A stretch of 64,000 bases of DNA, taken from assembly GCF_000495815.1 (NCBI RefSeq), contig NZ_AWGE01000001.1:496001-560000 (forward strand), read 5' to 3'. The notes under the pieces are model-generated. The model searched no databases. It had not been told where the DNA came from and saw only the letters and a list, made by a program, of their open reading frames with translations. Shown one piece after another: positions 44,675-54,459 of the stretch; position 1 is the first letter of the stretch, and the number at the start of each line of letters is the position of its first letter. The DNA comes from Asticcacaulis sp. AC466 (lineage in GTDB: Bacteria; Pseudomonadota; Alphaproteobacteria; Caulobacterales; Caulobacteraceae). The position numbers were made by a program, and so were the translations under genes.

Positions 44675-44753
44675 GTATGCGCGTTCAATCGCCACGCAGG
44701 CTTTCCTCGCAACGGCTCGGGCGCGCAGTCGCGCTTTGAAATGAGTGAACTTT

Positions 44754-46274
44754 ATGAGTGACGAACCCGCGCGAGACCCCCGCAAGGACATGATCGACGC
44801 CATCTGGCGCCGGGTCGATGCGCTTGCCATCCTGCGTCCCAATTTCTTTCGCCAGACGCCGTTTCGCCTGACACTGGTCTTCCTGTGCGTCTATGTGTTC
44901 GTTGCCGCCCTGGTGTTCGGCTACATCTATCTGGCGACCTCGACGGAATCGCGGGCCTGGGGCAACAGCTCGATCGACGCGCGTATCAAGAGCCTTCAGG
45001 ATCTCGACGCGCGCGAAGGTCATGCCGCCGTCGTCGCCAAGATTTTGGGGGACGACGCGGTAGAGTGGGTCTTCGCCAAAGGGGTGTTCGATGGCTCCGG
45101 CCAGGTGCTGGCGCAGAACACCCGCGCCCGCATGGAGGGGCGCAACCTGCCCGACACGGTGATCAAGGCGGGCCTGAAGGAGGTCAATTCGGGCAATCCG
45201 ATCACCTCTCTCAATTTCTTTTCGCCGTCCCCGAATGACCCGAGCGGTTGTTGCCGGTTTCAGGGCCGAATCCTGCGCCTGGACGACAATTTCTTCATCT
45301 ATGTCGCCATGGACATGTCATGGGCCGACCACGGCTTCCAGCAGGAAATCAAGGCCGTGGCGGGTGGCGGGCTTCTGGTCGTGATCCTCGGCCTGTTCGC
45401 CGGCACCCTCATAAACCAGGAGGTCACGCGTTCGGTGGCGCGGGTGACCAGCGTGCTGGAACGGGTACAGGAAGGCGACCTGCGCGCCCGCATCGTGGTG
45501 CGCGATTCAGGCGACGAATTCGATGCCCTGTCCATGCGCATCAACCAGACGCTTGACCGCATGGAAAAGACGATGGGCAATCTGAAATATGCCGGTGACG
45601 CCATCGCGCACGATCTGCGCTCACCGCTGTCGCGCCTGCGGACCAAGCTGGAAGTGTCTTTGCTGGACGTCGACAAGGACCCGTCCAAGGCGCACGACGC
45701 GCTGGTCAAGGCGCTCGAAGAAACAGGTCAGCTTTTGCGTACCTTCCAGACGGTGTTTTCCATGTCGCGCCTGCAGGCGCAGGGACAGGCGCCTGATCAG
45801 GTCGTTTTTTCCGCGACCGAACTGGCCGAGGATATGGCCGAGCTGTTCGAGGCCGTGGCATCGGACAAGGGGCTGGAGTTCGATTTCGAGATCGACAAGA
45901 ATATCCGTGCCCTGGGCAATCGCGATTTTCTGGCCCAGGCGCTGTCCAACCTGCTCGACAATGCCATCAAATATACGCCTGTCCCCGGCGGCGTAACCTT
46001 CCGTATGCGCCATACCTCGCAGCGCGAAATCGAATTTTCGATCACCGACACGGGACCTGGCGTGCCGGAAAAAGACCGCGCCCGCATTTCCGAACGGTTC
46101 GTGCGCCTGGAAAATTCGCGCACCCTTCCGGGCGTCGGGCTGGGATTGGCTATGGTCGAAGCCGTTGCCGTGGCGCACAAGGGACGGCTGGTGATTTCAG
46201 AGGGGCCGGGCGTCTTCGACGGTCAGGGACCGGGGCTGCGTACCGCGCTTGTCCTGCCGCCGGTAGCCGGATAG
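44754..46274 (+). CDS. Sensor histidine kinase
   Basis: This is a 506-residue membrane kinase. Two membrane segments (residues about 43-65 and 202-222) flank a periplasmic sensor with a CC pair (SGCCRFQGRIL). A HAMP domain follows (RSVARVTSVLERVQEGDLRARI). The H-box has His286 in DAIAHDLRSPLSRL. The ATPase part has NLLDNAIKYTP, ITDTGPGVP and GVGLGLAMVEAV. ATG 44754 is chosen; GTG 44745 is possible. It is the partner of the preceding regulator. Confidence 0.93.
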   Translation: MSDEPARDPRKDMIDAIWRRVDALAILRPNFFRQTPFRLTLVFLCVYVFVAALVFGYIYLATSTESRAWGNSSIDARIKSLQDLDAREGHAAVVAKILGDDAVEWVFAKGVFDGSGQVLAQNTRARMEGRNLPDTVIKAGLKEVNSGNPITSLNFFSPSPNDPSGCCRFQGRILRLDDNFFIYVAMDMSWADHGFQQEIKAVAGGGLLVVILGLFAGTLINQEVTRSVARVTSVLERVQEGDLRARIVVRDSGDEFDALSMRINQTLDRMEKTMGNLKYAGDAIAHDLRSPLSRLRTKLEVSLLDVDKDPSKAHDALVKALEETGQLLRTFQTVFSMSRLQAQGQAPDQVVFSATELAEDMAELFEAVASDKGLEFDFEIDKNIRALGNRDFLAQALSNLLDNAIKYTPVPGGVTFRMRHTSQREIEFSITDTGPGVPEKDRARISERFVRLENSRTLPGVGLGLAMVEAVAVAHKGRLVISEGPGVFDGQGPGLRTALVLPPVAG

Positions 46275-46405
46275 GGCTCAAGACCGCTTTTCCCCAGCCG
46301 CATTCCCCCTACGGGCCTGCATAAACCCATTACCGGCTTTGTATTGTCGGCGATTCAGGGTTAAAGATGTAGGACAAAAGAGGCAGGGACTGTACTTCTA
46401 CCCAC

Positions 46406-49348
46406 ATGGCTGACGTTTTATTCTCCTCACTGGTCGATCGGCTGCATCCGTGCGGACCGGTTCTGAACGCCGGCGCGGCGGATTATGTCTTCGAGACCCT
46501 TTATGAGGTCGCCAATGCCGAAGGCTGGCGCGACGTCCTGCAACAGGCCGAAGCCGCTTTGCGGCCCGTCGTGGCGGCCTCGCCCTATCTGGCAGGCCTT
46601 ATGCGCCGAGATCCGCAACGCCTGCGCGAAACTCTGATCAGCGCGCCCGAAGCCCGCCTGAAGGCTATTCTCCTGGCTACCGAAGCCCTTGAGGCCCAGG
46701 CCGCGACTGTGGAGGTGCTGGACATTCCGGCGGCGAAGAAGGTCCTGCGCCATCTCAAGGCCGACACGCACCTGCTGACCGCCCTGGCCGACCTCGGCGG
46801 GGTCTGGTCGCTTGACCATGTCACCGCCGCCCTGACGCGCTTCGCCGACGCCGTGACCAGCGCGGCGCTGGCGCTCATGGTGCGCGAAGAGCGCGATAAG
46901 GGCCGTCTGACCGTCTACGCGCCGGGCGAGCGCGGAATCCTGCCGGGCCTTTTCGTCCTGGCCATGGGCAAGCACGGCGCCGGTGAACTGAACTATTCAT
47001 CCGATATCGACATCACCTTCTTCTGCGATCTGGACCGGTTGCCGATCAACGATATTGTCGATCCGCAGACCTTTGCCGACCGTGTGGCGCGCGGCGTCTC
47101 CACCCTTCTCAGCGAACGCACAGGTGACGGCTATGTCTTTCGGGTCGATCTACGCCTGCGGCCCGATCCGTCCTCGACTCCGACCGTGGTCAGTGTGCCC
47201 TTCGCGCTCAACTATTATGAAAGCGTTGGTCAGAACTGGGAACGCGCCGCCTTTATCAAAGCCCGTCACGTCGCCGGCGATCCAGTCGAGGCCCGGCAGT
47301 TCATGCAGGACCTGTCACCCTTCATCTGGCGGCGCAGCCTGGATTATCCGGCCATAGCCGATGTCCATTCGATAAAACGCCAGATTCACGTTTACAAGGT
47401 CGATGACCGGCTTGACGCCGCCGGCGCCAACCTCAAGCTCGGCGCCGGCGGTATTCGCGAGATCGAATTTTTCGCCCAGACCCAGCAACTGATCCTCGGC
47501 GGGCGCGACCCGTCGTTGCGGTCGAAACGGACGCTTGATGCCCTCGATGCGCTTCGCCGCGCCGGCCATCTGGCCCCGGCCGTCGCCAAGGAATTGAAAC
47601 AGGCCTATGTCCGCCTGCGCGATTGGGAACACCGCGTCCAGATGATCCAGGACGAGCAGACTCATGAATTGCCGGAAAACGAGGACGATCGCATGCGTGT
47701 GGCGGTGCTGTCCGGCTTCTCCAACCTGTCGCGCTTCGACTTGGCCGTGTCGCGGACCCTGCGTCTGGTCAACAGCCACTACGGCGAACTGTTTTCGGAA
47801 TCCGAACCTTTGTCGTCCTCATTCGGTTCCCTGGTCTTTACGGGGGTGGAGGATGACCCGGAAACGATCAAGACCTTGCAGCGCATGGGATTTGAAAACC
47901 CGGAGCAGGTAGCCGCCACCATCCGGTCCTGGCACCATGGCCGTATTCCGGCCACGCGCTCGGAACGCGGCCGCGAACTCTTTACCCGACTGGTGCCACG
48001 TCTGCTCGAAGCCTTGAATGAAACGGGTACGCCGTCCATCGCGTTCAACCGCTTTGCCTCCTTCTTCGCCACCTTGAATGCCGGGGTGCAGATCCAGTCC
48101 CTGTTTCTGGCGAACCCGAAACTGTTCCATTCGATCGTCGAGATCATGGGGTTTTCCCCTCGGCTGGCTCAGATGCTGGCCCGCCATCCCACCTCCTTCG
48201 ACGCCATGCTGGATGCGGGTTTCTTCGATCCGCTGGGCGAGGAACTGGATGAACTGGTACGCAGAGAGGTCGAACGTGTACCGGACGATCTCGAAGCGGT
48301 GATGAACGCCCTGCGCCGCATAGGCCGTGAGCAACAGTTCCGCATCGGCATGCAGATCCTCAATGGCCGTTTGTCGACCGAAGCCGCAGGGGCTGCCTAT
48401 GCACGCCTGGCCGACGCCTGTGTCCGTCATCTGGCGCCTTTGGCGCACCAGGACATTGTCCGTCAGGCGGGGCGTCTCGACGGCCATGTGGCGATCCTGG
48501 CATTGGGTAAGCTTGGATCTCAGGAAATGACCGCGACCTCCGACCTGGATCTCATGGCCATCTACCTGCCGGAGGATCCCTCCGCGGTCTCAACGGTCAA
48601 GGGATGGGCGGCGGAGACCTGGTTTGGACGTTTTACCCAGAGATTGATTTCGGCTTTGTCGGCGCCGACGCACGAAGGCTCACTTTACGAAATCGACATG
48701 AAGCTGCGGCCGACCGGCGCAAAGGGACCTGTGGCGGTGTCGTTGGCCGCCTTCGAGAACTATTATACTAAGGACGCGGATACCTGGGAATTCCAAGCCC
48801 TGACGCGCGGCCGGGTCGTCTGGTCGTCATCCAGCGATTTTGCTGACCTGGTCAAGTTGAAGGTCGAAACCATTCTGCGCCGCCAGCGCTCGACGGCACA
48901 AACCGCGCTCGACGTTCTGGCCATGCGGGCCCTTATGGAAAAGGAGCGGCCCGCCAAGTCGTTTTGGGATTTCAAACTGTCGGTTGGCGGTCAGGTGGAT
49001 GCTGAATTCGTCGCGCAATATCTGCAATTGATCCACGCTGAAGCGGGTGGGCCGCTGCGTGTCGGCACATTGGCCGCATTGTCGGCGATGTCGCGCGCCG
49101 GTTTGGCGCCTGCGGCGGAGATCGAGGCCTTGAGCGTTGCGTGGCGGGTTCAGCAGTCCCTGGCACAGGTCATGCGTGTATCCTTGACGGCCCAGGACGA
49201 GCCAAACCACGAGCCGGAAGCCTTTCAGCGCAAGCTGGCGCGCGCCGTTCACACGCGCAGGCTTGATACGCTGGAGAAAAAATTGCGCGATATTCGCAAA
49301 CGGGCGCGTGCGGCTTTCGAGACAATCGTCAGGCCCAGCGACGGATAA
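46406..49348 (+). CDS. glnE: Bifunctional glutamine synthetase adenylyltransferase/adenylyl-removing enzyme
   Basis: GlnE attaches AMP to glutamine synthetase when nitrogen is plentiful and removes it when nitrogen is short, under PII control. This 980-residue protein has two nucleotidyltransferase domains. The N-terminal de-adenylylating domain has GAGELNYSSDIDITFFCD near residue 195. The C-terminal adenylylating domain has GKLGSQEMTATSDLDLMAIY near residue 710. The length is normal. No clear ribosome site precedes ATG 46406. It stands alone between the kinase and the sigma-factor operon. Confidence 0.96.
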   Translation: MADVLFSSLVDRLHPCGPVLNAGAADYVFETLYEVANAEGWRDVLQQAEAALRPVVAASPYLAGLMRRDPQRLRETLISAPEARLKAILLATEALEAQAATVEVLDIPAAKKVLRHLKADTHLLTALADLGGVWSLDHVTAALTRFADAVTSAALALMVREERDKGRLTVYAPGERGILPGLFVLAMGKHGAGELNYSSDIDITFFCDLDRLPINDIVDPQTFADRVARGVSTLLSERTGDGYVFRVDLRLRPDPSSTPTVVSVPFALNYYESVGQNWERAAFIKARHVAGDPVEARQFMQDLSPFIWRRSLDYPAIADVHSIKRQIHVYKVDDRLDAAGANLKLGAGGIREIEFFAQTQQLILGGRDPSLRSKRTLDALDALRRAGHLAPAVAKELKQAYVRLRDWEHRVQMIQDEQTHELPENEDDRMRVAVLSGFSNLSRFDLAVSRTLRLVNSHYGELFSESEPLSSSFGSLVFTGVEDDPETIKTLQRMGFENPEQVAATIRSWHHGRIPATRSERGRELFTRLVPRLLEALNETGTPSIAFNRFASFFATLNAGVQIQSLFLANPKLFHSIVEIMGFSPRLAQMLARHPTSFDAMLDAGFFDPLGEELDELVRREVERVPDDLEAVMNALRRIGREQQFRIGMQILNGRLSTEAAGAAYARLADACVRHLAPLAHQDIVRQAGRLDGHVAILALGKLGSQEMTATSDLDLMAIYLPEDPSAVSTVKGWAAETWFGRFTQRLISALSAPTHEGSLYEIDMKLRPTGAKGPVAVSLAAFENYYTKDADTWEFQALTRGRVVWSSSSDFADLVKLKVETILRRQRSTAQTALDVLAMRALMEKERPAKSFWDFKLSVGGQVDAEFVAQYLQLIHAEAGGPLRVGTLAALSAMSRAGLAPAAEIEALSVAWRVQQSLAQVMRVSLTAQDEPNHEPEAFQRKLARAVHTRRLDTLEKKLRDIRKRARAAFETIVRPSDG

Positions 49349-49474
49349 CGGATGGTTCTACGTGAAACTGTCATAGGTGAGCGGCGGGTCATCTGAACTT
49401 GTCACTGATCTGTGTTTGCAATTTCATATGAAGCCGACCTTAAATCCATCCAGTGTGCTAAAGGAACAAGACCT

Positions 49475-50137
49475 ATGCGGCAGGTAAATGCGGCCAGGGT
49501 AGTGGATTTCGACGTTGAACGGCGGGCACGGGGTACGACTGCCCATTCGGGGACTCATGTGACGACACCGGACCCTGACGAGGTTTTGCTGGAACGGATA
49601 GGCCGTGGCGACATGGCGGCGGTGTCGGCGCTTGTCTCACGCAAGCTGCCGCGTCTACTCTCGCTCGGCCGCCGCATGCTTGGAGATGCCACAGAAGCCG
49701 AGGATGTTGCCCAGGAAACCCTGATGCGGACCTGGAAGCAGGCGGCGACGTGGGTGCCGGGCAAGGCGCGCATCGACACCTGGATGCATCGCGTGGCCCT
49801 GAACCTGTGCTATGACCGGTTGCGCCGCCGCCGTGACACCGTTTCTCCAGATGATGTCGATATCGTCGATGATGCCGTGGGGGCCGCCGTCCAGATCGAG
49901 CAGGCGCAGACGGCGCAAGCCTTGCAAAGGGCGCTGGCGCAACTGCCGGAACGTCAAAGGACGGCCATTACGCTGAACTATTTTCAGGAGATGTCGAACA
50001 TTGAGGCCGCCGCAACCATGGGCGTCAGCATCGAGGCGATGGAAAGTCTTCTGGCGCGCGCCCGCCGTACTCTGCGTGGGCTGATGAGTGATGAGACACG
50101 TCGAGCAAAACCCGTTAAAACGGGAGGTAAGTCATGA
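49475..50137 (+). CDS. ECF-type RNA polymerase sigma factor
   Basis: This is a 220-residue sigma-70 family protein. Region 2 covers about residues 60-125 (LGDATEAEDVAQETLMRTWKQA, RIDTWMHRVALNLCYDRLRRRR). Region 4 follows (LAQLPERQRTAITLNYFQEMSN, then the helix-turn-helix up to LARARRTLRGLM). ATG 49475 has AAGGAA 8 bases upstream; the frame to 49412 has none. The stop overlaps a putative anti-sigma gene and a CnrX-like gene follows, so the three probably form a metal- or envelope-stress sensing circuit. The exact promoter it reads is not known. Confidence 0.9.
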   Translation: MRQVNAARVVDFDVERRARGTTAHSGTHVTTPDPDEVLLERIGRGDMAAVSALVSRKLPRLLSLGRRMLGDATEAEDVAQETLMRTWKQAATWVPGKARIDTWMHRVALNLCYDRLRRRRDTVSPDDVDIVDDAVGAAVQIEQAQTAQALQRALAQLPERQRTAITLNYFQEMSNIEAAATMGVSIEAMESLLARARRTLRGLMSDETRRAKPVKTGGKS

Positions 50138-50604
50138 GCAAGTCAATGAATGCGGATCGTTTCCACGCCCTGATCGATTCCTACGGCGCCTCGCCGGCGC
50201 GCTGGCCGGAGGCTGAACGCCAGGCGGCGCTCGATTTCCTGGCCGCCGATCCTGCGGCGCAGGCGCGGATAGATCAGGCGCGTGCACTGGACGCTATGCT
50301 GGACTGCGTTACAGCGGTCGATCATTTGCGCGCCGACCTGGATCAGCCGGCCTTCGAAGCGGCAATCAATCGTTATGCCGCAGACTTCATGCCGGCTAAT
50401 AATGTCGTGCGTTTCCCGTCCGCCGCTCCACCACGCGCGCCGCGTCGGCGGATGTCGTGGGCTATAGTGTGGGGAACGAGTATAGGCCTGGCCGCTTGCC
50501 TTGCCGGTGCGGCGCTGGGCGTCAATCTCAGTCTGGCCGGCCTGAGCGATGTCCGCGCCCAGACCGTGCTTGAGCAGGTCGCCATGATCGATACGGGGGA
50601 CTGA
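50134..50604 (+). CDS. Putative membrane anti-sigma factor
   Basis: This is a 156-residue protein. The N-terminal cytosolic part (about 100 residues, FHALIDSYGASPARWPEAERQAALDFL) would bind the sigma factor. One membrane segment (WAIVWGTSIGLAACLAGAALGV, residues about 110-131) and a short periplasmic tail follow. No zinc-binding ZAS motif is present. The role is inferred from position: an ATGA overlap with the ECF sigma gene, and GGGAGG just upstream of the start. Confidence 0.7.
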   Translation: MSKSMNADRFHALIDSYGASPARWPEAERQAALDFLAADPAAQARIDQARALDAMLDCVTAVDHLRADLDQPAFEAAINRYAADFMPANNVVRFPSAAPPRAPRRRMSWAIVWGTSIGLAACLAGAALGVNLSLAGLSDVRAQTVLEQVAMIDTGD

Positions 50605-51122
50605 TGAAACAAACGCACCTGAAATGGTTCCTGGCTGTCTCGCTGATCGTCAATATCTTCCTGATAGGCGCAGGCATCGGTGCAGGCATCGTGCTGAAGA
50701 AACATATGCGCGATTTCCGGCGGCCAATGGCGATGCAAAAAGACTGGAAGGACGCCACGACCGGCACCACTCAGGAACAGCGGCGCCACGTATATCTCCT
50801 GACGCGCGACGCAGCCCTGAGCGGCGAAGCGGATATGACCAAGGCGCGTGCGCTGCGCACTCGGGCGGCGGCTCTGGCGGCGAAGGACCCTTATGACGCC
50901 ACGCAACTGGCCATTTTGTCGGAGCAGGCGCGTAATGCCGAAAACGACGCGCGGAGCAAGATCGAGAACGCCTTGATCCTCAACATGAAAGAGTTGCCGG
51001 TGCGCGAACGCAGCTTTGTCATACGCACCCTTCTGCGCCCAAGCGCCCGCTTCAATCGCTTCGTTCAGAAGGACGGTAGGCCGCCTGCCGAGGCTGTGGC
51101 CGACGCGTCCGCCAGCCGGTAG
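50604..51122 (+). CDS. Periplasmic metal-sensor-like protein (CnrX/ZraP type)
   Basis: This is a 172-residue protein with an N-terminal membrane anchor (WFLAVSLIVNIFLIGAGIGAGIVL). An Ala/Arg-rich helical periplasmic domain follows (ALRTRAAALAAKDPYDATQLAILSEQARNAE), ending in MKELPVRERSFVIRTLLRP. This layout fits the heavy-metal-resistance CnrX/ZraP family. In CnrYXH systems the X protein senses metal and the Y protein holds the sigma factor. Its start shares a base with the anti-sigma stop (TGATG). It converges on the Gre-like gene. Confidence 0.75.
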   Translation: MKQTHLKWFLAVSLIVNIFLIGAGIGAGIVLKKHMRDFRRPMAMQKDWKDATTGTTQEQRRHVYLLTRDAALSGEADMTKARALRTRAAALAAKDPYDATQLAILSEQARNAENDARSKIENALILNMKELPVRERSFVIRTLLRPSARFNRFVQKDGRPPAEAVADASASR

Positions 51123-51135
51123 TCACGCGCGGGCA

Positions 51136-51615
51136 CTACGCAATAGAAATAATTTCGACGGTGGTGCCGGCGACCTGGACTTCATCGCCGACTTCGCGGC
51201 CCAGCAAGGCCCGCGCCAGCGGTGACACATAGGATACGCTGCCGGCATTGGGGTCGGCTTCATCCTCTCCGACGATCCGGAAGATCTGTTCGCGGCCATC
51301 CTCACGGACTATGGTCACCGTGCAACCGAAGACGACGCGCTCTGCGGATGCGACCGGATCGATGCGCTGGGCAGAACCCAGGCGCGCCGTATAATAGCGC
51401 AGATCCCGTGTCGCCCGCGCCATGGCCGTCCGGTCAGCATGGATGAGGCCGGACGCCTGCGCGGCCGTATAGGCAGCCTTGGCATCGGCGAATGCCGCCT
51501 CCAGTTGGGCCAGGCCTTCCGGCGTTACAAGATTGGGATGGGGCGACAGCGGGCGATCCGGCAAATTGGCGGCGGCGGCTTCGTGGTCTTCGTCCCGGGT
51601 AAAGGCTACGCTCAT
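51136..51615 (-). CDS. GreA/GreB-family secondary-channel protein
   Basis: This is a 159-residue protein. An N-terminal coiled coil (TPEGLAQLEAAFADAKAAYTAAQ, DRTAMARATRDLRYYTARLGSAQ) is joined to a GreA/GreB C-terminal FKBP-like domain (VFGCTVTIVREDGREQIFRIVGEDEADPNAGSVSYVSPLARALLG). Gre factors enter the RNA polymerase secondary channel and stimulate RNA cleavage. The acidic residues of the tip (GDLSENAEY in GreA) are not present here, which reads SGLIHADRTAM. It may bind polymerase without cleaving. ATG 51615 is preferred; TTG 51627 is possible. Confidence 0.82.
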   Translation of the reverse strand: MSVAFTRDEDHEAAAANLPDRPLSPHPNLVTPEGLAQLEAAFADAKAAYTAAQASGLIHADRTAMARATRDLRYYTARLGSAQRIDPVASAERVVFGCTVTIVREDGREQIFRIVGEDEADPNAGSVSYVSPLARALLGREVGDEVQVAGTTVEIISIA

Positions 51616-51674
51616 AGGCTCATTCAAGAGTTTACAGAATAAGGAAGCAAGAGGAGAACGCCCTTCGGCGGTGA

Positions 51675-54296
51675 TCAGGCGGCGTTAATACGCCGTCCCT
51701 CATCGTCTTCTGATGCGCCCGCGGCCGTCTGCACGATAGGCAGAATGACGGTGGCCGTCGTGCCTTGCCCCACTGTGCTATCGACCTCGAAGTGGCCACT
51801 ATGCATCTCGATCAGCGACTTTGTAAGTGCCAGTCCGAGACCCGTGCCTTCCTTGGTTTTTGAGAATTGGTTCTCAATCTGCTCGAACGGTTTCGCTAAG
51901 CGATCCATGTCCTTTTCCGCAATTCCGATGCCGGTGTCAGCGACCCGTATATGGACGTTGCTATCGGTATGGGTCGCAGAAATGGTAATGGTGCCGCCTT
52001 GAGGCGTAAATTTGATGGCGTTGGTCAGCAGGTTCAGCAGCACCTGTTTCAGGGCGCGGAAGTCGGCTGATATTTCCGGCAGTTGCGGCAGATGGACACG
52101 GATCTTAAGCCCGGCCTTTTCAGCTTTCTGGCGCATAAGCCGAAGGGTGTCTTCGACGACCTCATCAATCACGACCGGTTCGAAGCGCAGGGTGAGTTTG
52201 CCGGCTTCGATCTTGGACATATCGAGAATGTCGTTGATCAGCGACAGCAGGTGCTGGCCGGAATTGAGGATGTCGTTGGAATATTCCTTGTACCGCGCAT
52301 GGCCCAACGGCCCGAACATCTCGGATGCCATGATCTCGGAGAACCCGTTAATGGCATTGAGCGGTGTGCGCAATTCATGCGACATGTTGGCCAGGAATTC
52401 GGACTTGGCATGGTTGGCGGCCTCAGCGCGAATCTTGGCCATTTCGTATTTGCGCGCCAGGACGGTCTGCTGCTGGCGGCTTTGTTCCAGCTTGTCGACG
52501 AGTGCCTGCAACTGCTCTTCGTTTTCGCGGCTTTTTTCTTCCTGAAGCTTCACGGCCGTAATGTCGGCGCCGGTCAGGACGCGGCCGCCTTCCAGGGTGC
52601 GGCTTTCGGAAATCTGAATCCATTTGCCGTTGTTGAGCTCGGCTTCGATGACGCCTTCACGGGCGTCCGGCGCGGGCTGCTGGCGACGGATGGCGATTTG
52701 CATCACCTGGTCGATCAGTTCGCGCGGGGTGCCAGCTTTAAGGAAGCGCCTGTCGATATTGAAGGTTTCGCCGAAGGTAGAATTCCACATAAGCAGCCGG
52801 TTGCGCCGGTCCCACAACACGAAGGCATCGGATACGGAGCTGATGGCGTCGAGCAGACGGGCCTCGGCGCGTTGGGCGCGCAATTGGGCGATACGTTCTT
52901 CACTGACATCCAGCGCCACACCGGACAGGCGGTTGAAGCCGGCATGGCTGCGTTCGCCGACGCTTTGGCCGCGGGCATCAACCCAAATAGCCAGGCCATT
53001 TACGCCAGGAACGCGGAAGGACACATCGAAGGCGCCCTTGACACGTGCGGTTTCCAGCGCTTTGACGACGTCGCCCCTGTGTTCGGGCGCGATGCGATCC
53101 AGCACTTCGGACGTCGAGGCTACTCCGCCACCGCCCCAGCCGAGCATGACGCCGGTGACATCGGACATGTAGATCAGATCCTGATCCAGATCCCAGTCCC
53201 ATATGCCGCAACGGGCTGATTCCACGGCCAGCCGGTAACGCTGCTCGCTGGCCTGAAACTGCTTGGCGTCGGCCTTGGTCTTGCGCGCCTGGAAGATCAG
53301 CAGCAGGCCAAAAAGGGCACCGATCAGCAAGGGGCCGCCGACGAAGATGATGCCCTTGATCAGGTTGTGCGAGGCAAAGAAGAAGCGTTTGGACGGCAAC
53401 GCCTTGAGCAGGACGAGATTTTCCGCCTTGTCCTGCGGTACGGTCGCGATCTTGACGAAACCGCCCTCGGTCAGCGCGCCCTGAATAAGGTTGCCTGAGT
53501 CGGCGCGGGCTTTGAGCTGTCCGAAAGATACCGCCAGCGCCTTGTCGACATTTTGTCCGGTCAGTGTGTCGTCGGAGGCCAGGACAATCACGCCGTCCGC
53601 TCCGACCAAGGCGGCAACAGCGCCGTTGGTGGCTGTATCGTCCAGCAGCTTGGGATCGAGCCGTGCCACCAGGACAGGCGCGCTGGTGCTGCCTTTAAGG
53701 ATCGCGTAGGTCCGGCGGGTCTGGCCGAGGCGGGACGTCAACGGGCGCAGCGAGAACGCGCTCTGCGCCTGTTTGGCGGCTTGTGTCATCAGATCGGCGT
53801 CGTCACTGCCGGCCAAAGCGAGGAGGGTGTCATCGCTTCCGATCATGGCAACGCTCAAAACGCTGTCGTGGCCGAGGCGCAAACCGGTTTCTGCGGCGGT
53901 CAGGGGAGCGTCGCGCTTTTCCAGCCACTGTGCCTGAGCGGCTTCCAGCGCCAGGCGCGCCGTCGCCAGATGGGCATCCAGACGTGCGGAACTGAGCCGG
54001 GTTTCGGTCAGCAGAGCCTGGCCCTCGGCATCCTTATCGGCAGACAGGTTGTTGCCGAGTTGCAAGGTAGACAGGCCCATAAATGTTACAAGGCCTAGGG
54101 TCAGACCGAGCGACCCCAGGCGAATCCACAGCGGCATACCTGCACCGACGTGTGACCCGACCAGACGCGACATCAATGACGATCGCGCGGCTGTACGGGG
54201 TGTTGCCACGGAGGCACGGACGCGGTCTTGCGAGCCGGTGGCCCGCCCCTTGGCGCCCAAGGCCTGAGAACGCAGATTTTGACGCGTCTCCGTCAC
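51675..54296 (-). CDS. pleC: PleC-like cell-cycle sensor histidine kinase/phosphatase
   Basis: PleC controls the phosphorylation of DivK and PleD and so asymmetric division in Caulobacterales. This 873-residue protein has two membrane segments flanking a periplasmic sensor (residues about 60-320), then two PAS-like domains (YRLAVESARCGIWDWDLDQD; LLDAISSVSDAFVLWDRRN). The HisKA domain has His640 in NMSHELRTPLNAINGFSEIM, and the ATPase has NLLTNAIKFTP and GTGLGLALTKSLIE. The domain order and H-box fit PleC; DivJ-like paralogues are the alternative. GTG 54296 has AGGA upstream; GTG 54365 is another option. Confidence 0.85.
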   Translation of the reverse strand: MTETRQNLRSQALGAKGRATGSQDRVRASVATPRTAARSSLMSRLVGSHVGAGMPLWIRLGSLGLTLGLVTFMGLSTLQLGNNLSADKDAEGQALLTETRLSSARLDAHLATARLALEAAQAQWLEKRDAPLTAAETGLRLGHDSVLSVAMIGSDDTLLALAGSDDADLMTQAAKQAQSAFSLRPLTSRLGQTRRTYAILKGSTSAPVLVARLDPKLLDDTATNGAVAALVGADGVIVLASDDTLTGQNVDKALAVSFGQLKARADSGNLIQGALTEGGFVKIATVPQDKAENLVLLKALPSKRFFFASHNLIKGIIFVGGPLLIGALFGLLLIFQARKTKADAKQFQASEQRYRLAVESARCGIWDWDLDQDLIYMSDVTGVMLGWGGGGVASTSEVLDRIAPEHRGDVVKALETARVKGAFDVSFRVPGVNGLAIWVDARGQSVGERSHAGFNRLSGVALDVSEERIAQLRAQRAEARLLDAISSVSDAFVLWDRRNRLLMWNSTFGETFNIDRRFLKAGTPRELIDQVMQIAIRRQQPAPDAREGVIEAELNNGKWIQISESRTLEGGRVLTGADITAVKLQEEKSRENEEQLQALVDKLEQSRQQQTVLARKYEMAKIRAEAANHAKSEFLANMSHELRTPLNAINGFSEIMASEMFGPLGHARYKEYSNDILNSGQHLLSLINDILDMSKIEAGKLTLRFEPVVIDEVVEDTLRLMRQKAEKAGLKIRVHLPQLPEISADFRALKQVLLNLLTNAIKFTPQGGTITISATHTDSNVHIRVADTGIGIAEKDMDRLAKPFEQIENQFSKTKEGTGLGLALTKSLIEMHSGHFEVDSTVGQGTTATVILPIVQTAAGASEDDEGRRINAA

Positions 54297-54459
54297 AGAC
54301 AGTCCTACGGTTTTCGGCGTGTACAGAGGCCGGCGAATTGGCAGCGCAGGTGATTCGGCGCGCACCCTAAGCGTAAACGTGGCGTTAACCTATTGTCGAG
54401 AGTCTTAAGGTTTTATAAATTCAAATAGTCGGGGACGGTTTTTCCGCTCTCGATGCGGC

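Noticed and set aside
49360-49474. ECF-type promoter (TGAAAC ... GGGTC) before the sigma gene
   Set aside because: Several equally weak pairs can be drawn in this gap, and none matches a known ECF consensus well enough.
52083-53219. 378-residue plus-strand frame opposite pleC
   Set aside because: It covers the PAS and kinase coding part of pleC and has no start signal or recognisable family.
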